Positions 1 to 6,866 of a DNA stretch of 10,261 nt are shown here, in pieces. The stretch's first letter is position 1. Each line of letters starts with the position of its first letter. The notes below the pieces were generated by a model. That model had not been told where the DNA came from. It made no database searches and saw nothing but the letters and a program-made list of their open reading frames with translations. Made by a program: the position numbers and the translations under genes. Origin of the DNA: an uncultured Butyrivibrio sp. (lineage in GTDB: Bacteria; Bacillota; Clostridia; Lachnospirales; Lachnospiraceae); NCBI RefSeq assembly GCF_947169445.1, contig NZ_CAMVPU010000088.1, forward strand, positions 1-10,261. The letters run 5' to 3'.

Positions 1-2
1 TG

Positions 3-44
3 CCAACCCAAGAAGAAATAACAGCTTTTCTAACAAACAAGTAA
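3..44 (+). CDS. possible C-terminal tail of an upstream gene (partial)
   Basis: From base 3 one frame stays open and reads PTQEEITAFLTNK before a TAA at 42-44. The composition looks like an amphipathic helix at a protein end, but only 13 residues are visible, so no family can be named. The TAA overlaps an ATG (TAATG, 42-46) that opens a 16-codon ORF with no clear ribosome binding site, which is probably chance. The other two forward frames also stop within the first 100 bases, so the choice of frame is weak. Confidence 0.2.
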   Translation, partial: PTQEEITAFLTNK

Positions 45-157
45 TGATAAGAACACAGAATATGCGAAAAGGGATTTCCATTGGAAGCAACTAGCATTAT
101 TTGAGTGAATATGTTAAAACTAAATGTGTGCAAAGATTAAATTTCATCAAAAATGTA

Positions 158-185
158 TTGCATACAATGTAATTCGGACTATAAT
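158..185 (+). promoter_or_regulatory. predicted sigma-A promoter of the M18 aminopeptidase gene
   Basis: A perfect -10 box TATAAT (180-185) lies 16 bases downstream of a -35-like TTGCAT (158-163). A second TATAAT at 189-194 has no partner at a good distance. The start of transcription would be near 192, giving a leader of about 40 bases. A short inverted repeat, TGTAT-tgc-ATACA (154-166), overlaps the -35 box and could be a repressor site, but no regulator can be named from it. Confidence 0.6.
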
Positions 186-234
186 AACTATAATAATACT
201 TAGAATTACATAGATCTCGAAAGGAGTGATAAAT

Positions 235-1734
235 ATGAACAGAAAGAACGTCTGGACAACTTATAATGCAACACAGCTTAAGGCTGTTGATAAGTTTGCT
301 GATGAGTACAAGAATTTCCTGGATAATTCCAAGACAGAGCGTGAGGCTATTGACACTATTGTTAATGAAATTGAGGCAGCAGGATATAAGGAACTTAATA
401 CTCTTATCGGCAGCAAGACCAAGCTTAAGAAAGGTGACAAGGTTTATAGTGTATGGATGAACAAGTCCATCGCTATGTTCCAGCTTGGTTCTGATCCAAT
501 GGAGGCAGGACTTAATATTCTTGGTGCTCACATTGATTCTCCAAGACTTGATGTTAAGCAGAATCCACTTTATGAGGATGGCGGTTTTGCTTACCTTGAT
601 ACACATTACTATGGCGGTATCAAGAAATATCAGTATGTTGCATGCCCACTTGCTATTCACGGTGTTGTTTGCAAAAAAGATGGTACAACAGTTCAGCTTA
701 GTGTAGGTGAGGATGAGGATGATCCGGTATTCTTCGTATCAGATCTTCTTATTCATCTTGCAGCTGATCAGCTTAGCAAGAAAGCTTCTAATGTGATCGA
801 GGGTGAAGCTCTTGATCTTATTATTGGACACAGACCATTTGTTGTAGAGAGCAAGGAAAAAGAGAAGGCTGAAAAAGCAGATTCTAAGCTTACAGCCGGT
901 GAGAAATATGCAATTGCAGCTGAGAAGGCTGAAAAGGCAGAGAGCGGCAAGGTTTCAGGAGCAGTTAGAAGAGGTATCCTTGCAATCCTTAATGATCTTT
1001 ATGGAATAGAGGAAGAGGATTTCATTTCTGCAGAGCTTGAGATTGTTCCTGCAGGAAAATCAAGAGATGCCGGCTTTGACAGATCAATGATTCTTGGCTA
1101 TGGCCATGATGACAGAGTTTGTGCTTATCCTTCAATGCGTGCTATTCTTGCAGCTAAGAATCTTAAGAGAACAGCTTGCTGTATTCTCGTTGATAAAGAG
1201 GAAATCGGCAGCGTAGGTGCTACCGGTATGCAGAGCAGATTCTTTGAGAAGGCTGTAGCAGAGCTTATGAACCTTACAAAGGAAGGCTACAATGATCTTT
1301 CTCTTAAGAGATGTCTCGCTAATTCCTGCATGCTTTCATCTGATGTAAGCGCAGGCTTTGATCCTTCATATGCTTCAAGCTTCGAGAAGAAGAATGCAGC
1401 ATTCCTTGGTGAAGGACTTGTATTTAACAAGTTTACTGGTTCAAGAGGTAAGTCAGGATCTAATGATGCTAATGCTGAGTACATCGCAGAGATCAGAAAA
1501 GCATTCGAGAAGGACGGAATCGTATACCAGACAGCTGAGCTTGGTAAGGTAGATGTTGGTGGCGGCGGAACAATCGCTTACATTCTTGCACTTTACGGAA
1601 TGAATGTAATCGACTCCGGAGTATCAGTTCTTAACATGCATGCTCCTTGGGAAGCAATCGATAAGGCTGACCTTTACGAAGCCTACAGAGGATATGTATG
1701 CTTCCTTCAGAACATCGACTTTAGAAATGAGTAA
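235..1734 (+). CDS. M18 family zinc aminopeptidase
   Basis: This 499-residue protein is a cytoplasmic metallo-aminopeptidase of peptidase family M18 (the aspartyl aminopeptidase / yeast aminopeptidase I group), which removes N-terminal residues from peptides using two metal ions. Visible family motifs are GAHIDSPRLD (97-106, with ligand His99), HDDRVCAYPS (Asp292), DKEEIGSVGATG (320-331, with Glu322/Glu323), SSDVSAG (Asp370) and HAPWEAID (His469). These follow the order of the family's metal ligands and catalytic glutamate; the individual assignments are by analogy. No signal peptide is seen. A lysine/glutamate/alanine-rich segment at roughly 207-245 looks like a charged helical insert. The ATG at 235 is chosen because AAGGAG (221-226) sits 8 bases upstream; an in-frame GTG at 226 overlaps that site and is unlikely. 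The gene appears monocistronic, with its own promoter and terminator. Exact substrate preference cannot be read from sequence. Confidence 0.95.
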   Translation: MNRKNVWTTYNATQLKAVDKFADEYKNFLDNSKTEREAIDTIVNEIEAAGYKELNTLIGSKTKLKKGDKVYSVWMNKSIAMFQLGSDPMEAGLNILGAHIDSPRLDVKQNPLYEDGGFAYLDTHYYGGIKKYQYVACPLAIHGVVCKKDGTTVQLSVGEDEDDPVFFVSDLLIHLAADQLSKKASNVIEGEALDLIIGHRPFVVESKEKEKAEKADSKLTAGEKYAIAAEKAEKAESGKVSGAVRRGILAILNDLYGIEEEDFISAELEIVPAGKSRDAGFDRSMILGYGHDDRVCAYPSMRAILAAKNLKRTACCILVDKEEIGSVGATGMQSRFFEKAVAELMNLTKEGYNDLSLKRCLANSCMLSSDVSAGFDPSYASSFEKKNAAFLGEGLVFNKFTGSRGKSGSNDANAEYIAEIRKAFEKDGIVYQTAELGKVDVGGGGTIAYILALYGMNVIDSGVSVLNMHAPWEAIDKADLYEAYRGYVCFLQNIDFRNE

Positions 1735-1824
1735 GACTGCAGAACGCTTGCTGTATAAAAAGTTGCTTTGATTATGCATGGTTTGCTCGCGTTTCCGCGT
1801 CGTAATTCATGGGATAAAAAGAAC

Positions 1825-1887
1825 AAGACCAATTCCTACGGTTTATAATTTTGGTAAACCGTAAACAGGAATTGGTCTTTACTTTTT
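1825..1887. terminator. strong bidirectional intrinsic terminator between convergent genes
   Basis: Thirteen base pairs (1825-1837 with 1867-1879) are followed, across a 4-base bulge, by eight more (1838-1845 with 1855-1862) closing a 9-base loop. On the plus strand the stem runs into T-rich DNA (ACTTTTTG, 1881-1888). On the minus strand it runs into GTTCTTTTTA. It can therefore end both the aminopeptidase transcript and the converging small peptide transcript. Confidence 0.9.
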
Positions 1888-1901
1888 GTTTCGATTATAT
1901 T

Positions 1902-2084
1902 TTAGCCAGCGAAGGTGTTGATCTTTTTGCAGAATGGACATTTAGCGGAGCTGTAGTCAAGGTTGACTTCTATAACCTTGTGGCAATGGATACAGGATAC
2001 CTTGGTGCGGACTATCTTTTTGGAAACTCCGGCGTTTATCTGTGTGAGTTCGTCATCATTAAGTATTTCGTTTGTGTAATTCAT
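1902..2084 (-). CDS. small peptide: double-glycine-type leader plus CxxC/CxxC zinc-ribbon core
   Basis: This 60-residue protein has two parts. Residues 8-19 (LNDDELTQINAG) fit the leader consensus L-S-x-x-E-L-x-x-I-x-G-G of peptides exported and cleaved by peptidase-containing ABC transporters, here with Ala-Gly at the cut site. Cleavage after Gly19 would leave a 41-residue core with Cys31-x2-Cys34 and Cys49-Pro-Phe-Cys52, spaced like a zinc ribbon, plus several lysines. The gene is real on local evidence: an AGGAGG-type site lies about 6 bases before the ATG (AGGAGGAGAAAAA then ATG), the gene ends before the shared terminator, and it is convergent to the aminopeptidase. No transporter, modification enzyme or immunity gene is in view, so it is an orphan here. 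It may be a bacteriocin-like, signalling or modified peptide precursor, or a small cytoplasmic zinc-ribbon protein whose N-terminus resembles a leader by chance. Confidence 0.75.
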   Translation of the reverse strand: MNYTNEILNDDELTQINAGVSKKIVRTKVSCIHCHKVIEVNLDYSSAKCPFCKKINTFAG

Positions 2085-2098
2085 TTTTTCTCCTCCTC
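2085..2098 (-). promoter_or_regulatory. strong ribosome binding site of the small peptide gene
   Basis: Read on the minus strand the bases before the ATG are ATGAGGAGGAGAAAAA, containing GAGGAGG at optimal distance. It settles both the strand and the start of the small ORF over the overlapping forward frame at 1851-2120, which has no comparable site. Confidence 0.8.
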
Positions 2099-2122
2099 AT
2101 TTTTCCCCAACAATCTTTGATA

Positions 2123-2170
2123 ATAGTTACTGTTTAGATAAGATTCAACTGCAGGTGAGCAGTAACTTAT
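2123..2170. repeat. inverted repeat in the leader region of the small peptide gene
   Basis: AGTTACTG (2125-2132) pairs perfectly with CAGTAACT (2160-2167), and two more pairs form beyond a single bulged base. The loop is 27 bases. It lies about 40-85 bases upstream of the minus-strand start codon, so it could be a leader hairpin or an operator. The rest of 2085-2334 shows no ORF with a ribosome binding site and no convincing -35/-10 pair on either strand. Confidence 0.4.
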
Positions 2171-2334
2171 AATATTGAGAAACTTAAGGCACATATTGAG
2201 TAGAACGTCTCTATAAATATAGCTATCCTATAGTAGGCAGCGCATTTATCTGCGTTTAGCCATGATTATGTACCATTAACATCTATTATATACGAAAAAA
2301 TGCTATGTTATGGCATAAAAAATACGAGGTGGGT

Positions 2335-5319
2335 ATGAGTAAGTTTTTATTGTGTGATGAGAAGAGCTCTTTTGAGTTTGTAATTGAGAGTGAGGCTTTC
2401 GAGGGTGTTAAGGAAATTGGAAAGACTGTCGCTGAGGACATAAGGCTTGTTACAGGTAAAGAGCCTGTGCAGGTTGAATGCCTTGATAAGGTGCAAAGTG
2501 AAGTGGCAGTAATTGCAGCAACTGTCGGAAAGAGTAGTATTTTAGATGCTTTTTCAAAGCAGGGGATTGTTGATACAAGCTTGATAAATGGTAAAAGAGA
2601 AGTCTTCATGATGAAGACAATTGAACTGAGTGATGCTCTAAGTAATATAAAGAGAATCCTTGTAATTGCAGGTAGTGACAAGCGCGGCACAATTTATGGT
2701 ATTTTCCGCTTATCAGAGCTGTGCGGTGTATCACCTTTGGTATACTTCGGTGACGCTATGCCGGAAAAGAAGGATGTGCTTGAGATAGATATTGCCGGAT
2801 TAAATGAAAAAAAGCAGACAACAGAAAACATTGTAACTAATGAGGAAGAGAAAGATGGATCAGGAGATGAACTCTTCATTTCCAAAGAGCCATCAGTTTA
2901 TTACAGAGGATTCTTTATTAATGATGAGTGGCCGGCTTTTGGTAACTGGGCTACAGATACCTTTGGTGGTGTAAATGCCAAGTGTTACAAGAAGATTTTT
3001 GAACTGTTGCTGCGTCTTAAGGGCAATTATATGTGGCCTGCCATGTGGAATTCCAATTTTTCAGAGGAAGGCCCCGGAATAGAGAATGCTTTACTTGCGG
3101 ATATGTATGGCGTGGTAATGGGAACTTCACATCACGAACCTCTTTGCAGAGCAGGTAACGAGTGGCAGCAGCAGTACAAGAAGTACGGTGATGATAATTC
3201 CTGGAGTTTTATTTCCAATGAGGAAGCCATCACTAAGTTCTGGGTTGACGGAGTTCTTAGAAATAGAGAATTTGAAAATGTTTATACTATTGGTATGCGT
3301 GGAGAAGCTGATTCTAAGCTCCTTCCTGAAGATGCTACCATGAAGGATAACATAGAGGTTGTAAAAAAAGCTATCCTGGCTCAGGATAATATTCTCAAGG
3401 AGAAGGTATCTGATAAGCTTGCAGATGTTCCGAGAATGCTTGCAATCTATAAAGAGGTTGAGGACTATTACTATGGTGATGAGACCTGTGAAGGTCTTAA
3501 GGACTGGGATGAATTAAAGGACGCAATCTTTTTACTTAGTGACGATAATCATGGTAATCTTCGTAATCTTCCTACAGAAGCTGAGAGAAGCCATGCAGGT
3601 GGATACGGAATGTACTATCATTTTGACTATCATGGTGCGCCCATCAGCTATGAGTGGACCAACTGCAATCGTCTCACCAAGACCTGGGAGCAGATGACTC
3701 AGGCCTATGAAGCCGGTGTGACTAAAATGTGGATAGTTAATGTGGGTGATCTTAAAGAGATGGAGTATCCCCTTAGCTTTTTCATGGAGCTTGCTTACGA
3801 CTATGAGACCTGGGGACAAAATGGCCTTAACAGGACAAAAGAGTTTGCATATAAGTGGATAGATAAGCAGTTTGGCGCAAGACTGACTTCATCTCAGAAA
3901 GATGACATGTTTAAGGTTCTTGAGGGCTACACAAGATTTAACGCCATGAGAACTCCTGAGACTATGAATGACATGATCTATCATCCTGTTCATTATAGGG
4001 AAGGTGAGCGCTTGCTTGGTGAGGCTCGCGGTATATTAGAAACTGCCGAGAAGCTTAACCAGGAGCTTAACGGTGAAGCTCTTTTGACCTATCAGAGCAT
4101 GATCTATTATGCGGCAGCGGCTTCTCTTAACCTGGTGATTGCCTGGATTCTTACAGGAATGAACCATGAGTACGCTAAAAAAGGTTGTGTCTATGCCAAC
4201 AGCTTTATTGCGGAAATTGAAGAACGCATAAAGCGTGATCAGGAACTTGTTGATTCATTCCATAAGATGGCAGATGGTAAGTGGAATCACTGCCTTGCAT
4301 CTGCTCACACCGGATTTAGAACCTGGGATGACAGAGAATGGGCTTATCCGGTTACCTGTAAGGTTAGCCCTATCAGCGTTGCTAAGGCTATGGTCAGCTT
4401 TAGAGGACAGGACAGATATCATCTTGGAGCACACTGGCAGGATATGGCGCCAATCGTATCTACAGATTTACTCTATGACCAAAATGATGAGGCTTTGCTT
4501 GATATTGACCTTAAGGGAAATGTGGCCTGCGATTATAAGATAACTCTTGAATCAGATGCTCTTAAATGTGATTTATTTGAAGGAAAAGTGAAAAATGACC
4601 CTGGCAGGGAAACCATAACCTTTAGAAGAAGCTCATCTCTTAAGGCTGGAGGTGATGTTGAAGTTAAAGGTCGGGTAGATATCTCTTTTGAAAATGGTCA
4701 GAAGACTTATGTTGATCTATTATTCAAAGTATTTGGTAAATCAAAGGGTGATAATGAAAATGTGCTTGATTCCTACATAAAAGGAAGCGCAGGAGTAGTA
4801 GGTAAGGATAGAACTTACTGCTGCTTTAGAGCTTCGGAGTTTGACTTTGGACATCTGGTAGATGATAACGGCTTTGAAGTGATCGAATTCCTCGGAAGAG
4901 AGGGAAATGCTATCAAGGCACTTCCACCAATGAGGACCTACGCATCAGCGCAGGATGCTCCATATGTAAGCTATAATGTCAGGGCTGATGAAGCAGGAGA
5001 GTACGATATCATCTTTTATCTGCTTACAAGAAATCCTTCTGTTAAGGGAGGGAGAATGAACTTCTTCATGGCTGTAAATGAGGAGGAGCCGGTTACGGTT
5101 CACAGCGTTTCTGACCATTACTATACAGAGTGGCAGGATACTGACTGGGCACAGGGAGTTCTTACTGCAGGAAGACAGGTTAGTGCTGGTGTGACTCTTA
5201 ATGCCGGCATCAATTCTATCAAAGTATTTGCTGGAGAACCTGGCGTCATTATAGAGAAGATAGTTATTAAGAAAAAAGATTATCTGCTTCCGGTTAGTTA
5301 CCTTGGACCGAATTTATGA
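2335..5319 (+). CDS. glycoside hydrolase family 115 protein (xylan alpha-1,2-glucuronidase-like)
   Basis: This 994-residue enzyme belongs to GH115, whose characterised members remove (4-O-methyl)glucuronic acid side chains from glucuronoxylan, including from internal xylose units. An N-terminal domain carries GTIYGIFRLSE (118-128). The catalytic barrel follows with YYRGFFINDEWP (189-200), NYMWPAMWNSNF (from about 231), GTSHHEP (263-269), GMRGEAD (320-326), SDDNHGNLR (402-410), YHFDYHGAPISYEW (428-441) and NVGDLKEMEYP (469-479). A beta-rich C-terminal domain starts near 826. There is no signal peptide or membrane segment, so it should act in the cytoplasm on imported aldouronic oligosaccharides. 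The ATG at 2335 is preferred because GAGGTGG (2326-2332) lies just upstream; an in-frame ATG at 2305 has no such site. A charged linker (about 142-185) joins the first two domains. No transporter or xylanase is adjacent, so it seems to be transcribed alone. The family call is firm; substrate is inferred. Confidence 0.95.
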   Translation: MSKFLLCDEKSSFEFVIESEAFEGVKEIGKTVAEDIRLVTGKEPVQVECLDKVQSEVAVIAATVGKSSILDAFSKQGIVDTSLINGKREVFMMKTIELSDALSNIKRILVIAGSDKRGTIYGIFRLSELCGVSPLVYFGDAMPEKKDVLEIDIAGLNEKKQTTENIVTNEEEKDGSGDELFISKEPSVYYRGFFINDEWPAFGNWATDTFGGVNAKCYKKIFELLLRLKGNYMWPAMWNSNFSEEGPGIENALLADMYGVVMGTSHHEPLCRAGNEWQQQYKKYGDDNSWSFISNEEAITKFWVDGVLRNREFENVYTIGMRGEADSKLLPEDATMKDNIEVVKKAILAQDNILKEKVSDKLADVPRMLAIYKEVEDYYYGDETCEGLKDWDELKDAIFLLSDDNHGNLRNLPTEAERSHAGGYGMYYHFDYHGAPISYEWTNCNRLTKTWEQMTQAYEAGVTKMWIVNVGDLKEMEYPLSFFMELAYDYETWGQNGLNRTKEFAYKWIDKQFGARLTSSQKDDMFKVLEGYTRFNAMRTPETMNDMIYHPVHYREGERLLGEARGILETAEKLNQELNGEALLTYQSMIYYAAAASLNLVIAWILTGMNHEYAKKGCVYANSFIAEIEERIKRDQELVDSFHKMADGKWNHCLASAHTGFRTWDDREWAYPVTCKVSPISVAKAMVSFRGQDRYHLGAHWQDMAPIVSTDLLYDQNDEALLDIDLKGNVACDYKITLESDALKCDLFEGKVKNDPGRETITFRRSSSLKAGGDVEVKGRVDISFENGQKTYVDLLFKVFGKSKGDNENVLDSYIKGSAGVVGKDRTYCCFRASEFDFGHLVDDNGFEVIEFLGREGNAIKALPPMRTYASAQDAPYVSYNVRADEAGEYDIIFYLLTRNPSVKGGRMNFFMAVNEEEPVTVHSVSDHYYTEWQDTDWAQGVLTAGRQVSAGVTLNAGINSIKVFAGEPGVIIEKIVIKKKDYLLPVSYLGPNL

Positions 5320-5371
5320 TTTATTTTTCCGAAGTTAATGATGTGACGCAGCTTTCACTTCCGGAATAAAT
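5319..5371 (+). terminator. imperfect hairpin just after the GH115 stop codon
   Basis: ATTTATT...CCGAAGT (5319-5335) can pair with ACTTCCGGAATAAAT (5357-5371), leaving small bulges and a loop of about 21 bases. There is no T-tract after it, so it may stabilise the 3' end rather than terminate. Its right arm shares CACTTCCG with the queA leader hairpin downstream. Confidence 0.4.
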
Positions 5372-5429
5372 GGTAATGATATTTAATTTAAAATTTATCT
5401 ATAATAGCAGATAAAAAATGATATAAAAC

Positions 5430-5458
5430 TTGCCTTACATAAAACAAACTGTTATACT
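5430..5458 (+). promoter_or_regulatory. predicted sigma-A promoter upstream of queA
   Basis: TTGCCT (5430-5435) and TATACT (5453-5458) are separated by 17 bases. Transcription would begin near 5465, producing a leader of about 100 bases before queA that contains the terminator at 5492-5538. A further TATAAT at 5400-5405 has only a poor -35 partner. Confidence 0.6.
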
Positions 5459-5465
5459 TCTTTAG

Positions 5466-5538
5466 CGCGAAAGCGGTGTAACAGAAAAACCACTTCCGTG
5501 TTCTTATCAAAAAAATGTTAAGCACACGGAAGTTTTTT
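5466..5538 (+). promoter_or_regulatory. queA leader RNA with intrinsic terminator (possible attenuator)
   Basis: The predicted leader starts with a short CGC-GAAA-GCG hairpin (5466-5475). It then has a 10-pair stem (ACTTCCGTGT 5492-5501 with ACACGGAAGT 5524-5533), extended past one mismatch by CTTA/TAAG, and a run of six T (5533-5538). This is a textbook terminator shape. It ends about 25 bases before the queA ATG, too close for a separate promoter between them, so queA transcripts from 5430-5458 or from upstream must read through it. The simplest alternative is that it is only the late terminator of the GH115 transcript and queA is expressed by partial read-through. No known riboswitch fold was recognised and no clear antiterminator pairing is visible. 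Confidence 0.6.
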
Positions 5539-5563
5539 ATGTGTTAAAGAAAGAAGATACAAA

Positions 5564-6613
5564 ATGAGCGAGAACGTAGAGATTGGACTTTCAACTGCAG
5601 ATTATTTCTTTGATCTGCCACAGGAGCTAATTGCTCAGGACCCTATGGAGAAGAGGGATGAGTGCAGGCTCCTTGTTATGGACAAGGAAACCGGTAAGGT
5701 AGAGCACCACGTATTTAATGAAGTGATAAATTACCTTGAGCCCGGGGACTGCCTGGTACTGAATAATACCAAGGTTATTCCTGCAAGACTTCTTGGAGTT
5801 AAGGAAGAGACCGGGGCAGCAGTTGAAATCCTTCTTTTAAAGAGAAAAGAAGCAGACGTGTGGGAAACGCTGGTTAAGCCTGGAAAGAAGCTTCGCATCG
5901 GAGCAAAGGTTTCCTTTGGAGATGGAATACTTAAGGCCGAGATCATAGATGTTTTGGAGGACGGAAATCGTCTTGTGAAATTCTTTTACGATGGAATATG
6001 GGAAGAGGTTTTAGATAAGCTCGGAGAGATGCCGCTTCCTCCATATATTACCCATAAGCTTCAGGATAGGAATATGTACCAGACAGTATATGCCAAGTTT
6101 GAGGGGTCAGCTGCAGCGCCTACTGCAGGTCTTCATTTTACAGATGAACTTCTTGAGAAGATCCGTGATAAAGGCATAGATATGGCATTTGTAACACTTC
6201 ATGTTGGACTTGGAACCTTCAGACCTGTTAAGGTGACAAATGTAAAAGAGCATCACATGCATACGGAGTGGTATCAGGTTACTCAGGAGGCAGCAGATAA
6301 GATCAACAAGGCCAAGGAGTCCGGACATAGAGTGATCTGTGTGGGAACCACCAGCTGTAGAACGATAGAGAGCGCAGCATCTGAAAATGGTAAGCTTTCT
6401 GCCTGCAGCGGAGATACATCGATCTTTATTTATCCGGGATATAAGTTCAAATTGATGGATGGTCTTATTACGAACTTCCATCTGCCGGAATCAACACTTG
6501 TTATGCTGGTTTCTGCCTTCGCCGGAAGAGAGCATGTACTTGGTGCATACGATGAGGCAATAAAAGAAAAATACAGATTCTTCTCATTTGGAGACGCATG
6601 TCTGTTCATATAA
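5564..6613 (+). CDS. queA: S-adenosylmethionine:tRNA ribosyltransferase-isomerase QueA
   Basis: QueA transfers and rearranges the ribose of S-adenosylmethionine onto 7-aminomethyl-7-deazaguanine already in the tRNA anticodon wobble position, forming epoxyqueuosine in the cytoplasm. The 349-residue length is normal for the family. Diagnostic segments are DYFFDLPQELIAQDP near the N-terminus (about 13-27), LVLNNTKVIPARLLG (about 64-78), FEGSAAAPTAGLHF (179-192), HVGLGTFRPV (213-222) and HMHTEWYQV shortly after; the C-terminus has the expected LITNFHLPESTLVMLVSAFAG block. The ATG at 5564 matches family N-termini, but the ribosome binding site (AAAGAAAGAAG) is weak compared with its neighbours. 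The gene stands alone: tgt, ruvB and other usual partners are not adjacent in this window. Expression may be controlled by the leader hairpin upstream. Confidence 0.97.
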   Translation: MSENVEIGLSTADYFFDLPQELIAQDPMEKRDECRLLVMDKETGKVEHHVFNEVINYLEPGDCLVLNNTKVIPARLLGVKEETGAAVEILLLKRKEADVWETLVKPGKKLRIGAKVSFGDGILKAEIIDVLEDGNRLVKFFYDGIWEEVLDKLGEMPLPPYITHKLQDRNMYQTVYAKFEGSAAAPTAGLHFTDELLEKIRDKGIDMAFVTLHVGLGTFRPVKVTNVKEHHMHTEWYQVTQEAADKINKAKESGHRVICVGTTSCRTIESAASENGKLSACSGDTSIFIYPGYKFKLMDGLITNFHLPESTLVMLVSAFAGREHVLGAYDEAIKEKYRFFSFGDACLFI

Positions 6614-6636
6614 ATAATTGATTTTATAGATTAAAG

Positions 6637-6680
6637 AAAACTGTCTTTGTTTTTTTACATGAACCAAAGACAGTTTTTTT
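6637..6680 (+). terminator. intrinsic terminator of queA
   Basis: CTGTCTTTG (6641-6649) pairs perfectly with CAAAGACAG (6665-6673) and is followed by seven T (6674-6680). The preceding AAAA (6637-6640) can extend pairing into the T-tract, so it may also work in reverse. It begins about 25 bases after the queA stop. Confidence 0.88.
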
Positions 6681-6866
6681 GCGTTGCCACTTAATAAACA
6701 TATATTATTTAATGTAATTTTATTAATTTAAAAGATTTTATTTACAACATGTTTATTTTTATTTTGTATACTAAATCCGTGATATTTTATCGTATTATCA
6801 AACATTTTTGTAATCAATTTTATGTGTCATAAAAAGTAACGATTTCTTGTATAACAGGAGGGTGTT

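Noticed and set aside
97..660. 187-codon open frame on the minus strand
   Set aside because: It overlaps the well-supported aminopeptidase, runs through its promoter and has no recognisable domain; it is a shadow.
1851..2120. 89-codon forward open frame
   Set aside because: It starts inside the terminator stem, lacks a ribosome binding site, and is antisense to the small peptide gene, which has a strong one.
5466..5533. preQ1 riboswitch before queA
   Set aside because: The spacing and the conserved loop and A-rich tail of preQ1-I could not be matched; kept only as an unclassified leader.
6741..6772. Possible promoter (TTTACA and TATACT) for the chemoreceptor gene
   Set aside because: The spacer would be 20 bases, outside the normal range; the AT-rich DNA makes chance matches likely.
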